Of a stretch of 64,000 nt of DNA, positions 24,875 to 34,518 are shown piece by piece. Where the stretch lies: positions 62,001-126,000 of the forward strand of contig NZ_FZOW01000004.1 in assembly GCF_900188125.1 (NCBI RefSeq), written 5' to 3'. Position 1 is the stretch's first letter. Every line of letters starts with the position of its first letter. The notes beneath the pieces are model-generated. The model was not told the DNA's origin. It searched no databases and was given only the letters and a program-made list of their open reading frames with translations. The translations under genes were made by a program, and so were the position numbers. The stretch is from Rhodococcoides kyotonense (GTDB lineage Bacteria; Actinomycetota; Actinomycetes; Mycobacteriales; Mycobacteriaceae).

Positions 24875-25675
24875 GTGCGATTGGCTACCTGGAACGTGAA
24901 CTCCGTCCGCTCTCGTCAGGATCGGATCGTCGACTGGCTCGGCCGGTCCGACATCGATGTGCTGGCGATGCAGGAAACCAAGTGCAAGGACGCGCAGTTC
25001 CCGTACGAGCGGTTCACGGACATCGGCTACGAGGTCGCGCACGTCGGCCTGAGTCAGTGGAACGGCGTCGCGATTCTCTCGCGCATCGGCCTCGACGACG
25101 TGCAGATCGGCTTCGAGGATCAGCCCGGCTTCAGCAAGGACCCCGAGGTCGAGGCGGTCCGCGAGGCGCGTGCGATCGGAGCGACGTGTGGTGGCGTCCG
25201 CGTGTGGAGCCTCTACGTCCCCAACGGCCGCGAACTCGCCGATCCCCACTACACCTACAAGCTGGAGTGGCTGGCGAAACTGCGCGCCGACGCCCAGGCC
25301 TGGGTCACCGCCGACCCGGAGGCCCAGATCGCGCTCGTCGGCGACTGGAACATCGCACCGACCGACGACGACGTCTGGGATCCGGCCCTGTTCGAGGGCA
25401 AGACCCACACGTCGCAGCCGGAGCGGGACGCGTTCGACTCGTTCACCGAAGCAGGCTTCACCGAGGTCACCCGTCAGTTCACACCCGAGCCGAAGACGTT
25501 CACGTACTGGGATTACACGCAGCTGCGGTTCCCGAAGAAGCAGGGTCTGCGCATCGACATGGCGTTGGCGTCACCGGCTCTCGCCGCCCGCGTCACCGGC
25601 GCGTCCATCGACCGCGAGGAGCGCAAGGGCAAGGGCGCGAGCGATCACGCACCCGTCGTCGTCGATATTTCCTGA
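24875..25675 (+). CDS. xthA: Exodeoxyribonuclease III / AP endonuclease
   Basis: A 266-residue Mg2+-dependent nuclease of the EEP family that nicks abasic sites and digests 3' ends in base excision repair. Motifs: RLATWNVNSVRSR, LAMQETKC (catalytic Glu), SLYVPNGR, VGDWNIAPTDDDVWD and SDHAPVVVD (catalytic His). The GTG at 24875 is chosen because AGGGTGA lies just upstream; a GTG at 24866 would leave no room for a ribosome-binding site. Located directly downstream of composite repeat copy 2. Confidence 0.95.
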   Translation: MRLATWNVNSVRSRQDRIVDWLGRSDIDVLAMQETKCKDAQFPYERFTDIGYEVAHVGLSQWNGVAILSRIGLDDVQIGFEDQPGFSKDPEVEAVREARAIGATCGGVRVWSLYVPNGRELADPHYTYKLEWLAKLRADAQAWVTADPEAQIALVGDWNIAPTDDDVWDPALFEGKTHTSQPERDAFDSFTEAGFTEVTRQFTPEPKTFTYWDYTQLRFPKKQGLRIDMALASPALAARVTGASIDREERKGKGASDHAPVVVDIS

Positions 25676-26217
25676 CGGGCGGGCTCTCGAGCCGACGGTG
25701 CGACGAGTAAGCACCCGGCCAGGATCAACAGCCCGTGTGCGACGCGCAACCACGGCGGCAGGAAGAACTGCGGCAGGAACAATGCGAATCCTGCTGCGAA
25801 GACGTACACCTGCCAACCGCCGATCCTGCGCGCGACCAGGACCGTCGCAACCGCGATCAAGATCAGCCCGGCGCCGAACATCACCGTCTGAGTCGGGCCG
25901 TACCTGATGGGTTCGGCGAGGTCGATCAGCGCGTAACTCCCGGTGTCCTGGGCCTCGCGGCCGAGTTCGTGCAGCGCGAACGTCTCGGCGCCGTAGTACG
26001 GCAGAACCAGTCCGACGCCGATCAGCAGGACGGGTGTCATCGAGTCGGCCAGCTGTCGGACGGCCAGCACCAGCGTCAGAAACCCGATCATCGCGCACAC
26101 GTGGGCGGCGACCCACAGCGGCGACGCGAACGCCTCGGCTCCCGCCGGGCCGGTCTCTGTCGAGTACGGGCGGAGTATCGGATAGAGCGCGAACAGGATT
26201 CCTGTGACGACGAACAT
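25645..26217 (-). CDS. Integral membrane protein, unknown family
   Basis: A 190-residue protein with five or six transmembrane helices (MFVVTGILFALYPILRPYST at the start, WVAAHVCAMIGFLTLVLA, VMFGAGLILIAVATVLVARR, VYVFAAGFALFLPQFFLPPW). I do not recognise the family. The ATG at 26217 has GGAAGGGG upstream. Its 3' end overlaps xthA by 31 bases. A perfect dyad at 26236 sits 19 bases before the start and may be its operator. Confidence 0.8.
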   Translation of the reverse strand: MFVVTGILFALYPILRPYSTETGPAGAEAFASPLWVAAHVCAMIGFLTLVLAVRQLADSMTPVLLIGVGLVLPYYGAETFALHELGREAQDTGSYALIDLAEPIRYGPTQTVMFGAGLILIAVATVLVARRIGGWQVYVFAAGFALFLPQFFLPPWLRVAHGLLILAGCLLVAPSAREPARQEISTTTGA

Positions 26218-26235
26218 GAGCGCCCCTTCCACACG

Positions 26236-26250
26236 GAGAGCGGCGCTCTC
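26236..26250. promoter_or_regulatory. Dyad GAGAGC-GGC-GCTCTC, candidate operator
   Basis: A perfect 6-bp dyad with a 3-base centre, 19 bases upstream of the membrane-protein start. The form resembles TetR-type operators, but no regulator is adjacent. Confidence 0.4.
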
Positions 26251-26313
26251 ACATGGAAGCAGTATTCACTCCAGCGGCCGTGGAATCAAGAGCAGTGCTC
26301 TCGCCGCAAGTCC

Positions 26314-26367
26314 GGACCGAATGCGCCCCTGACTCACTCAGAGTGACCGAATGTCACCCTCGCTCCG
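26314..26367. repeat. TCACTCAGAGTGA repeat family, copy 1
   Basis: Perfect 13-base palindrome TCACTCAGAGTGA at 26334-26346, followed by CCGAATGTCACCCTCGCTCC and preceded by an inverted CCGAATG. The same arrangement occurs twice near 62.45 kb. It lies downstream of the convergence of nothing coding: the flanking genes are both on the minus strand. Confidence 0.75.
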
Positions 26368-26389
26368 GAAACCGGCCCGCACCCACGAC

Positions 26390-26713
26390 TCACTCAGCAA
26401 CGAGATCGAGGAACTCGGGGTTTCGGGCGAGGTAGCGCCGGACGTACGTGCAGATCGGCACGATCCGCCACTCACGGTCCCGCGCGGTGTTCAGCGCCCC
26501 GCGGACGAGGACGCCCGCCCAGCCACGGTCGCCGAACTCTTCCTTGATGACCGTGTGCATGAATGCGATCGCACCGTCGTCCGCGTCGCGGTAGCCGAGG
26601 ATGCCGACCAACTCGTCGCCGAGAAACAGGTCGAAGCGATTGTGGGCGCAGTTGTCCTCGATGCGCACCGCAGCGGTGACGGCCGCTCGAGACGTGAAGT
26701 CGATGTGATCCAT
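26390..26713 (-). CDS. GNAT-like (YidJ/acetyltransf_CG) protein A
   Basis: A 107-residue small acetyltransferase-fold protein: NRFDLFLGDELVGILGYRDA, IAFMHTVIKEEFGDRGWAGV, LVRGALNTARDREW and PICTYVRRYLARNPEF. This is the short YidJ/GNAT_CG pattern (human GTLF3B-like), with an acetyl-CoA loop GDRGWAGVLV. Substrate unknown. It is clearly paralogous to the gene directly upstream (26789). ATG at 26713; ribosome-binding site weak. Confidence 0.85.
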   Translation of the reverse strand: MDHIDFTSRAAVTAAVRIEDNCAHNRFDLFLGDELVGILGYRDADDGAIAFMHTVIKEEFGDRGWAGVLVRGALNTARDREWRIVPICTYVRRYLARNPEFLDLVAE

Positions 26714-26788
26714 GTCACTATGAGACCAGCCGTTCGACGACCCGTCGACTCTTTCGTAGCGATTCGACGCAACGACGAGTCTCAACCG

Positions 26789-27121
26789 TTACTTGTCGAC
26801 AGGAACTACGACGTCGGCATAGTCGGGATTGGCTGCGATGAATCGCTGCACGTAGGTACAGACCGGCTTCACCTTCCAGCCGTACGACCGGGCGCTGTCG
26901 AGAGACCGCCGTACGAGGATCGCCGCGAGGCCCTGATGGCCGAAATCTTCGGTGACGACCGTGTGCATGAACGACACGACGTGCGCGCGCGAGCCGCGTT
27001 TGGGCTGACCTTCGAACTCGTAGAAGCCGACGATTCCGACCAGGTCGCCGTTGAGCCTGAGCTCGAAGCGATTCTGATCCCTGTTGATGGAAACATCGGC
27101 ACTGGGACTACTGGCAAGCAC
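26789..27121 (-). CDS. GNAT-like (YidJ/acetyltransf_CG) protein B
   Basis: A 110-residue paralogue of the downstream protein: NRFELRLNGDLVGIVGFYEF, VVSFMHTVVTEDFGHQGLAA, ILVRRSLDSARSYGWKVKPV and CTYVQRFIAANPDY. The GTG at 27121 has a near-ideal GGAGGTGA ribosome-binding site, so this copy is probably translated strongly. The two genes are 75 bases apart and likely co-transcribed, a tandem duplication. Divergent from thiD. Confidence 0.86.
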   Translation of the reverse strand: MLASSPSADVSINRDQNRFELRLNGDLVGIVGFYEFEGQPKRGSRAHVVSFMHTVVTEDFGHQGLAAILVRRSLDSARSYGWKVKPVCTYVQRFIAANPDYADVVVPVDK

Positions 27122-27374
27122 GAGTCACCTCCTTACCGAGGACTGTTTACCGTGACCAATATGTGACCTACACCACTATTAAACAGTGAACCAAGGTGCT
27201 TGTCACCCGTTTGTCGCAACAAACCTTCGGTGCCGTAGGTCCGCAACGCAATTGCAACGGTGAGACTGGTAAGCGTCATAGCCCGTCGTCATCGACGTTG
27301 TGATGCAACAACATTCATGCTCGACCATGCATCTGTCGCGAGCGCCCGAACCCCCGAAGGTACTGTTCACTTCC

Positions 27375-28229
27375 GTGAAGTTCCTACCGCTGACCCCCAA
27401 CGGATCGACTCCTGTCCGCGCGCTGACGATCGCAGGCACGGACTCCGGTGGAGGGGCCGGGATTCAAGCCGACAGCCGCACGATGGCGATGTGCGGAGTA
27501 CATGCATGCGTCGCCGTCGCCGCGGTCACGGTGCAGAACACCGTCGGCGTCAGCGGATTCCACGAGATCCCTCCGACCGTCGTGGCCGATCAGATTCGCA
27601 CCGTCGTCGGCGACATCGGAATCGGCGCAGCCAAGACGGGCATGCTGGCGTCGTCGGCGATCATCGAAGCGGTCACCGCGACGTGCATCGAGGTGGGAAT
27701 CGGCAACGACGGCTCGATCCCGCTCGTCGTCGACCCGGTCTGCGCGTCGATGCACGGCGATCCCCTGCTGCACGAGGAAGCGCTCGACGCCGTCCGGCAC
27801 ACCCTCTTCCCCATCGCGACTCTCGTGACGCCCAATCTCGACGAGGTCCGGCTGATCACCGGAATCGACGTGGTCGACGATGCGTCGGCCCGTCGTGCGG
27901 CCGAGGCGCTGCATGCGCTCGGGGCGAGATATTCGCTGGTCAAGGGCGGGCACCTGCGGACGTCGGAGCAGAGCACCGACATCCTGTTCGACGGCAGCGA
28001 GTTCGTCGAGTTCACGAGCCCGCGTATCGACACCGGCAACGATCACGGCGGCGGCGACACCCTCGCCGCGGCGATCGCGAGCGCACTGGCCAACGGCTAC
28101 TCGGTGCCCGACGCCGTCGCCTTCGGCAAGGAATGGGTCACGCGCTGCCTGGCTGCGTCGTACGACCTCGGTGCAGGCCACGGCCCGGTGTCACCGCTCT
28201 GGCGTCTGCACGAGTCGCAGGATTCGTAG
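27375..28229 (+). CDS. thiD: Hydroxymethylpyrimidine(-phosphate) kinase
   Basis: A 284-residue ribokinase-fold enzyme that phosphorylates HMP and HMP-P for thiamine synthesis. Motifs: ALTIAGTDSGGGAGIQAD, GVHACVAVAAVTVQNT, KTGMLASS, PVCASMHGDPLL, ATLVTPNLDE and GDDHGGGDTLA-like NDHGGGDTLAAAIA. The GTG at 27375 is chosen by length against mycobacterial ThiD; upstream in-frame ATGs would add non-conserved residues. No thiC is adjacent and no TPP riboswitch was seen in the 253-base leader. Confidence 0.93.
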   Translation: MKFLPLTPNGSTPVRALTIAGTDSGGGAGIQADSRTMAMCGVHACVAVAAVTVQNTVGVSGFHEIPPTVVADQIRTVVGDIGIGAAKTGMLASSAIIEAVTATCIEVGIGNDGSIPLVVDPVCASMHGDPLLHEEALDAVRHTLFPIATLVTPNLDEVRLITGIDVVDDASARRAAEALHALGARYSLVKGGHLRTSEQSTDILFDGSEFVEFTSPRIDTGNDHGGGDTLAAAIASALANGYSVPDAVAFGKEWVTRCLAASYDLGAGHGPVSPLWRLHESQDS

Positions 28230-28997
28230 GTCCTCGGGCACACCGTTGAGCTTCGGCGCGAAAAATCCACGACGGTAGGGCCGGGCGGTCAGACCGAGGT
28301 GTTCGAGCGTTCCCGGCGGCATGCGCTCGAGTGACCGCTGCGAGATCATCAGGTTCCCGTTGCCTCCGGTTTCCATGACGCGTGCGGCCACGGTGACGTC
28401 GACGCCGAGCCAGTCCGAGCCGATCTGCCGTGGATTGCCGGTGTGTATCCCGACGCGCATGGTCGGTGTGTAGCCGTCGATGTCGACGTCGGTCAGCGCG
28501 CTGCGGGCCGCGGCCACCGCATGCAGCGCCTTGTCCGGGCGATGGAAGACGGCCATCAAGCCGTCGCCCAGTCGTTTGACGACCCTTCCGCCGTGCATGT
28601 CGACGGCAGGTTCGACGGCTTTCGACACCTGCCGCAGCAAGGTCAGCGTGTCCGCGTCACCGGCGACGAGCGACCACGACGAGAACCCGACGAGGTCGGT
28701 GAACACGATGGTGACGTCGCGCTCGCCACGTCCTCGGCCGGCTCGCTCGAGCAGTGCCTGCCACAGCTGCAGTGCGCCGAGACCGAGCTCGCGTGAGGCT
28801 CCCGGCTCGTCGCCTCGAAACCGATCGGCGACGCGTGCGACGGCGAGTGCCGATCCCGGACCTGCCATCGAGAGGGGATCTCCGAACGACGGGTCGCCGG
28901 GAAGTATCTGCCGGACTCTACGTACCGCTTCGACTATCGCCGGCCTGCGATCGACCGCACGGACCCAGTCGATCGTCGACGTCCAGTACGAGGGCAC
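28191..28997 (-). CDS. Class III adenylate/guanylate cyclase
   Basis: A 268-residue soluble protein with about 90 N-terminal helical residues and a C-terminal cyclase homology domain. Metal ligands D101 (VFTDLVGFSSW) and D145 (KRLGDGLMAVF) and the purine-site K141 are present. Of the transition-state pair, R206 is kept but the Asn is T202 (GVDVTVAARV), so activity may be low or altered. Product (cAMP or cGMP) cannot be fixed. It overlaps the 3' end of thiD by 39 bases on the other strand. Start GTG at 28997, with weak ribosome-binding site. Confidence 0.87.
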   Translation of the reverse strand: MPSYWTSTIDWVRAVDRRPAIVEAVRRVRQILPGDPSFGDPLSMAGPGSALAVARVADRFRGDEPGASRELGLGALQLWQALLERAGRGRGERDVTIVFTDLVGFSSWSLVAGDADTLTLLRQVSKAVEPAVDMHGGRVVKRLGDGLMAVFHRPDKALHAVAAARSALTDVDIDGYTPTMRVGIHTGNPRQIGSDWLGVDVTVAARVMETGGNGNLMISQRSLERMPPGTLEHLGLTARPYRRGFFAPKLNGVPEDLRILRLVQTPER

Positions 28998-29028
28998 GAA
29001 CTCGAGCGTAACCGACGGTCACACTCAT

Positions 29029-30507
29029 TCACTCCCCCGAACGAGCCTCCGTGCGGGCTGCGCCGACGGGCACGCCGTCCGGACCTTCGACGGATTGGGC
29101 GTACGTTCCGATGCCGTAGGCCACGGCCGACGCGTTCTCGGCGAGTGCTGCTCGGTCCACGTTCGCCAGGGTGTCCTCGGCGGTGTGGTAGTTCTGGTCG
29201 AACGCTTCGTCGGCCGTTCCACCCCACTTGGCGGCCTGTTCCGGTGTCTTGTCCTCGTCGGCACCGCTGAAGACGCCGCCCGCCGGGATGCCGACCTCGA
29301 TGAACGGGCCGTAGTCGGAGCGGCCGTCGAAATCGGTACCGTCGGCCGCGATGCCTTCCTGCTGCAGACGCTGAAGGAAGACGCGCTCGATGGCGTCGGA
29401 TCCGGCGGGACCTGCGGGTGCTCCGACCTTGTCCGAGTCATCACCGTCGTAGGCGAGGTAGCCGGCGTTGTGCGAGCCGATCATGTCGAAGTTCAGGTAC
29501 AGCGCGATGTCGTTCTTGTCCTCGTCGCTGAGTCCCTCGACGTACTTTGCGGAACCGACGAGGCCGAGCTCCTCGGCGCCCCAGAACGTGAAGCGCACGG
29601 CGTTGGTGACGTCGGGTTCGCTGCCCATCTTCAGTGCCGTCTCGAGAACAGCTGCGGTTCCGGTTCCGTTGTCGTTGATGCCGGGGCCTTCGGGAACGCT
29701 GTCCAGATGCGCGCCCGCGACGACGACGTTCGCGGTGTCACCGGTCTTGGTCTGCGCGATCACGTTGCGGCTCTTGGTCGTTGTCGTCTCGGTGTCGAGC
29801 GTCAACGTCAACTCCGGCGCCGACGCCACGGCCGGCCCGTCCTCGAGACTCACGCCTGCGGTCGGGATGCGGGCGATGTCGGATCCACCGAGTGTTCCGC
29901 CGTCGAGCGGGCCGGGCTCGTTGTTGACGACGACGACGGCTGCGGCACCCAGATCTGCTGCGACCGTTTGCTTCTGGCCGAACGGGCACACGCCGCGGTC
30001 GACGACGACGATCGCGCCCGACGCGTCGAGGCCGTCGTAATCCGTTGCCTCACAACCGGGAGAGTCGTCCTTGGGCGCGGCGACGACGCGCGCGGTGACG
30101 CCACCGTCCGGCGTCGACGGCGAGTACGTCAGTGCACTGACGTCGAGTTGCTGCTCCCCTGCCGCGAGAGTCTGTGTGGTCGCCTCGAATTGGTCGAATT
30201 CGAACTCCGGCGTCTCGACGTCGAATCCTGCGGATTCCAACTCGTCGACGACGTAATCGACGCTGGCGTCGTATCCCGGTGTGCCTGCGGCGCGATTTCC
30301 GTTGTTGTCGATCGCGATTCGTTCGAGTTGCTCGAGATGCCCTACCACCGCGTCCTCGGTGACGGCGTCGGCGAGGCCGGGTCCGTCCGCCGTCGCAACG
30401 GGAGTGGGTGCAGAACTGGCCGGTTGTTCGTCCCCCGAGGAGGTCGAACAACCGGCCAGAACGAGCGTGCCGACTGCGAGACTTGCCACCAGTGTCATCC
30501 GTCGCAT
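29029..30507 (-). CDS. lpqL: M28-family aminopeptidase lipoprotein
   Basis: A 492-residue exported zinc aminopeptidase. Signal peptide and lipobox LAGC (residues 1-20) anchor it outside the membrane. A PA domain lies at about 130-250 (IVVVDRGVCPFGQKQTVAAD) inserted before the M28 catalytic domain with zinc ligands in VVAGAHLDSVPEGPGINDNG, FWGAEELGLVGS, LNFDMIGSHN and FDQNYHTAEDT. It presumably releases N-terminal amino acids from extracellular peptides. Position and architecture match LpqL (Rv0418). Confidence 0.93.
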   Translation of the reverse strand: MRRMTLVASLAVGTLVLAGCSTSSGDEQPASSAPTPVATADGPGLADAVTEDAVVGHLEQLERIAIDNNGNRAAGTPGYDASVDYVVDELESAGFDVETPEFEFDQFEATTQTLAAGEQQLDVSALTYSPSTPDGGVTARVVAAPKDDSPGCEATDYDGLDASGAIVVVDRGVCPFGQKQTVAADLGAAAVVVVNNEPGPLDGGTLGGSDIARIPTAGVSLEDGPAVASAPELTLTLDTETTTTKSRNVIAQTKTGDTANVVVAGAHLDSVPEGPGINDNGTGTAAVLETALKMGSEPDVTNAVRFTFWGAEELGLVGSAKYVEGLSDEDKNDIALYLNFDMIGSHNAGYLAYDGDDSDKVGAPAGPAGSDAIERVFLQRLQQEGIAADGTDFDGRSDYGPFIEVGIPAGGVFSGADEDKTPEQAAKWGGTADEAFDQNYHTAEDTLANVDRAALAENASAVAYGIGTYAQSVEGPDGVPVGAARTEARSGE

Positions 30508-30598
30508 GCAAGCACCCTAGCGGGGATCAAGCCGAATGGCCGGATGATTCGCACCCACAATCGGCAGCCGGAGATCCAGCACCCTAGCGGCTGTGACG

Positions 30599-31396
30599 CT
30601 ATGCGTCCCTGCGATTGGTGACGAAGAGCGCCGCTCCGAACACGATCGCGGTGAACACGATGAAGTAGATCAGGCTGCCGATCGGTCCCCAGTGGAAGTC
30701 GACTCCGCCGTCGGAGCCGAGGAAGTGACTGGCGTTGAGCCACGGAAGGAACGGCTGGATAGCGCGGCCGACCGATCCGAACAGACCGAACAGCGACTCG
30801 ATGACCAAGGGCCACAGCAGCAGCAACGCGATGGCGCCTGCGGACTGCCTGAGCAACGCGCCGACGCCGACCGCGATGACGACCTGGAAGAAGGCGAGAA
30901 TCGCGGTTCCGTAGATGACACGCCACGTGCCGTCGACGTCGAAGCTGAGCAGTGTTCCTGCGTCGGCTCCGGCGAAGGTCTTGGTCGTGTAGAACGCGAC
31001 GAGACCGAGGACGAAGCTGAGCACGAAGGCGAACACGCCGATCAGCGCGGCCTTCGCGACCAACACGGAGCTGCGGTTGGGGATCGCCTGGAACGTCGTC
31101 CTGATGACGCCGAAGCGGTATTCGCTCGTGACCGTCAGCGCCGCGAGAATCATCAGAACCATGACGCCGAAGCCGCCGACGCCACTGCCCACCGAGTCGT
31201 AGACGGACGGCAGGTACGGCTCGTAGTCCGGCGTATTACCCTGCGCCACTTGGTCTTGATACGACGTCAGGCCGATCTTGGAGGTGATACCGACGACGGC
31301 CGCGAGTCCGATGCCGAACACGATGACTGCGATCGTGCACCACCACGGCGACTTCGTCGATGTGATCTTGATACGTTCTGCTGCCAAGACACCCAT
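30599..31396 (-). CDS. ABC transporter permease (ABC-2 type)
   Basis: A 265-residue membrane protein with six helices; start MGVLAAERIKITSTKSPWW is typical of permeases paired with CcmA/NatA-type ATPases, then TVTSEYRFGVIRTTFQAIPN. With the ATPase gene, whose stop overlaps its ATG (ATGA at 31394-31398), it forms an exporter of unknown substrate. In many Rhodococcus genomes such pairs export antibiotics or lipids; nothing here fixes the cargo. Confidence 0.9.
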   Translation of the reverse strand: MGVLAAERIKITSTKSPWWCTIAVIVFGIGLAAVVGITSKIGLTSYQDQVAQGNTPDYEPYLPSVYDSVGSGVGGFGVMVLMILAALTVTSEYRFGVIRTTFQAIPNRSSVLVAKAALIGVFAFVLSFVLGLVAFYTTKTFAGADAGTLLSFDVDGTWRVIYGTAILAFFQVVIAVGVGALLRQSAGAIALLLLWPLVIESLFGLFGSVGRAIQPFLPWLNASHFLGSDGGVDFHWGPIGSLIYFIVFTAIVFGAALFVTNRRDA

Positions 31397-32340
31397 CAGA
31401 GTGCACCTCCCATTGTTTCGGTGCCTTCACCGTGGTACTGAACGTCCTGGCCCGTGAGCTTCATGAACGCTTCTTCCAAAGATCCTCGCTGCGAGGACAA
31501 TTCGTGCAGAACGATGCCGTTGCGGCCGGCGATGTCGCCGATCGCGTCCGTCGTCGAGTCGACGACGACCAGACCCGGCTGCAGTTCGTCCGCCCCGGCG
31601 GGCTCGCGGACCGTCAATCCCGCGGAGGTCAATGCGCTGCGGAGGGCGTCGAGCTGAGGGCTTCGCACGCGCACCGACGCCTCGGATGCATGATCGATGA
31701 AGTCCTGGACGGACGTGTCGGACACGAGCTTGCCTCGACCGATGACGACGAGATGCTCTGCCGTCTGCGCCATTTCGGACAGCAGGTGACTGGAGACGAG
31801 GACCGTACGACCCTCGGCGGCGAGGCGCTGCATGAACTTACGGATCCAGACGATGCCCTCGGGGTCGAGGCCGTTGACCGGCTCGTCGAACAGGAGCACC
31901 TTCGGGTCACCGAGCAACGCGCCTGCGAGGCCGAGACGCTGCGACATACCGAGCGAGAAACCGCCCGCGTTCTTCTTGGCGACGTCGCTGAGTCCGACGA
32001 GGCGCAGGACCTCGTCGACCCGCGATTTCGGGATGCCGTTCGACGCGGCCATCCACTTGAGGTGAGCGCGCGCCGACCGGTTGGGGTGCACCCACTTGGC
32101 GTCGAGAAGTGCTCCGACGGTACGCAGTGGCTGCTTGAGCTGGTTGTACGGCTTACCCTCGATGAGGGCGGTGCCGCTGGTAGGGCGGTCCAATCCGAGG
32201 ATCATCCGCATGGTCGTCGACTTGCCTGCCCCGTTGGGGCCGAGAAAGCCGGTCACGATGCCCGGCTTCACCGTGAAGGTCAGATCCTCGACCGCTTTGG
32301 TGGCACCGTACTGCTTGGTCAGTCCCGTTACTTCGATCAT
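31396..32340 (-). CDS. ABC transporter ATP-binding protein (DrrA-like)
   Basis: A 314-residue ATPase: Walker A GPNGAGKST, signature SLGMSQRLGLAGAL, Walker B VLLFDEPVNGLDPEG and H-loop SSHLLSEM, plus a C-terminal domain of about 90 residues typical of the drug-resistance (DrrA/CcmA) group. Partner of the downstream permease. ATG at 32340, about 80 bases from composite repeat copy 3 on its upstream side. Confidence 0.93.
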   Translation of the reverse strand: MIEVTGLTKQYGATKAVEDLTFTVKPGIVTGFLGPNGAGKSTTMRMILGLDRPTSGTALIEGKPYNQLKQPLRTVGALLDAKWVHPNRSARAHLKWMAASNGIPKSRVDEVLRLVGLSDVAKKNAGGFSLGMSQRLGLAGALLGDPKVLLFDEPVNGLDPEGIVWIRKFMQRLAAEGRTVLVSSHLLSEMAQTAEHLVVIGRGKLVSDTSVQDFIDHASEASVRVRSPQLDALRSALTSAGLTVREPAGADELQPGLVVVDSTTDAIGDIAGRNGIVLHELSSQRGSLEEAFMKLTGQDVQYHGEGTETMGGAL

Positions 32341-32420
32341 GTAACCAACTGTCCCTCACCCGGGCATACCTGTACATCGGCCTCGAGTCGCGACTCGAGT
32401 CATCCTTTCGGATGATGGAG

Positions 32421-32488
32421 GGGCTTCGCCCACGTGCACGAAAATACATAACCCACTATGTACTTTCGTGCACATGGGCCGAAGGCCC
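32421..32488. repeat. Three-hairpin composite element, copy 3
   Basis: Central 40-bp palindrome at 32434-32473 with one changed base that becomes a G-U pair in minus-strand RNA. Flanked by mini-hairpins GGGC(TTC)GCCC at 32421-32431 and GGGCC(GAA)GGCCC at 32476-32488; the latter abuts the thiG stop at 32489. It lies between thiG and the ABC ATPase gene, both minus strand. Confidence 0.92.
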
Positions 32489-33463
<975 letters not shown>

Positions 33464-33467
<4 letters not shown>

Positions 33468-34516
33468 GGTGTCCTACCTATCTCGAATCGGGCTGGGTCT
33501 GCAGCCTTCGTCTCGGGGAGTTCGTCGCCGGCGAGTAGTGCGGCGACGGCGTCTGCGGTGATGGGTGTCAACAGGATTCCGTTGCGCCCGTGGCCCGACG
33601 CGACGATGACGCGGTCGGAGATCCTGCCGATCACGGGCAGCCCGTCGGGACTCATGGGACGCAGTCCGGCGGCGGTCTCGTACAGCTCGTATTCGCCGAT
33701 GCTGGGCATGAGGCGTTCGGCGTCGGCGATGAGATCACGCACCCCGGCGACGGTGACCTGCGTGTCGTCACCGGACTCGTACTGCGTCGCGCCGACGACC
33801 AGGCCGTCGCCGCGTGGAACGAGGTAGATCGGACGACCGTGGACGCTGCCGCGAATGGTGCGTGTAGGCGCCGGAATCGCGCTCGACCTGCGCCGCAGCC
33901 GCAGAATCTCGCCTTTCACCGAACGGACGGGCATGCCGGGCAACAGTGCTGCCGTGTGCGAACCCGCGGCGACGACGACCTGGTCGGCATCCAGCGCGTC
34001 GAGATCGGTGACGGCCTCGGCGACGAACTCGACCCCCGCGGCCGCTTTCTGCAGCGCCGCGACGAGCAACCGATTGTCGACGGCGAATTCGGTGGGCGCG
34101 AGGAGCCCGAGGCGGATGTTCTGCGCGAGCGAGGGTTCGAGTTCTCGGATCTCGGCACGCCCCAGCACGGAGAGCTCATGCCCCTGCGCCCCGACGAATT
34201 CGGCGATGGTGCGCAGGTCGGCGGCATCGGCGGCGTCGAGTGCGACGGTGAGCGATCCGCTCGACGAGAACACGTCGTCGGGAAGCGATCGCGCGAACTC
34301 CGGCCACCGTGCCAGCGACTGTGCACCCAGCTCGAGCAGGTCGTGTTCGCCGGGCCATCCCTCCGACAAGGGCGCGAGCATGCCACCTGCCACCCAGGAG
34401 GCTCCTGATCCGACGGACGGGTCGTACAGGTGGACCGACCAGCCGTCACGCGCCGCGCGTGCGGCCACCGACAACCCGATGACACCGCCACCGACGACGG
34501 CCAGGGACTTGGACAT
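33464..34516 (-). CDS. thiO: Glycine oxidase
   Basis: A 350-residue FAD enzyme of the DAO family that oxidises glycine to the iminoacetate used by ThiG. FAD site VVGGGVIGLSVAARAARDGW, then GASWVAGGMLAP and the C-terminal LRPMSPDGLPVIGR and VASGHGRNGILLTPI. ATG at 34516; its ribosome-binding site is embedded in the 3' end of the TPP riboswitch, so translation is likely repressed by thiamine pyrophosphate. Confidence 0.95.
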
Positions 34517-34518
34517 TC

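Noticed and set aside
27203..27439. Possible 78-codon minus-strand gene in the thiD leader
   Set aside because: It overlaps the thiD N-terminus and lacks a ribosome-binding site or recognisable composition; more likely promoter DNA.
28480..30621. Long plus-strand open frame of over 700 codons opposite the cyclase and lpqL genes
   Set aside because: It is antisense to two genes with clear domains, has no recognisable motif and reflects GC-rich codon bias leaving stops rare on the opposite strand. Similar antisense frames at 750-2600, 42135-44210, 55436-57277 and 57148-59115 were dropped for the same reason.
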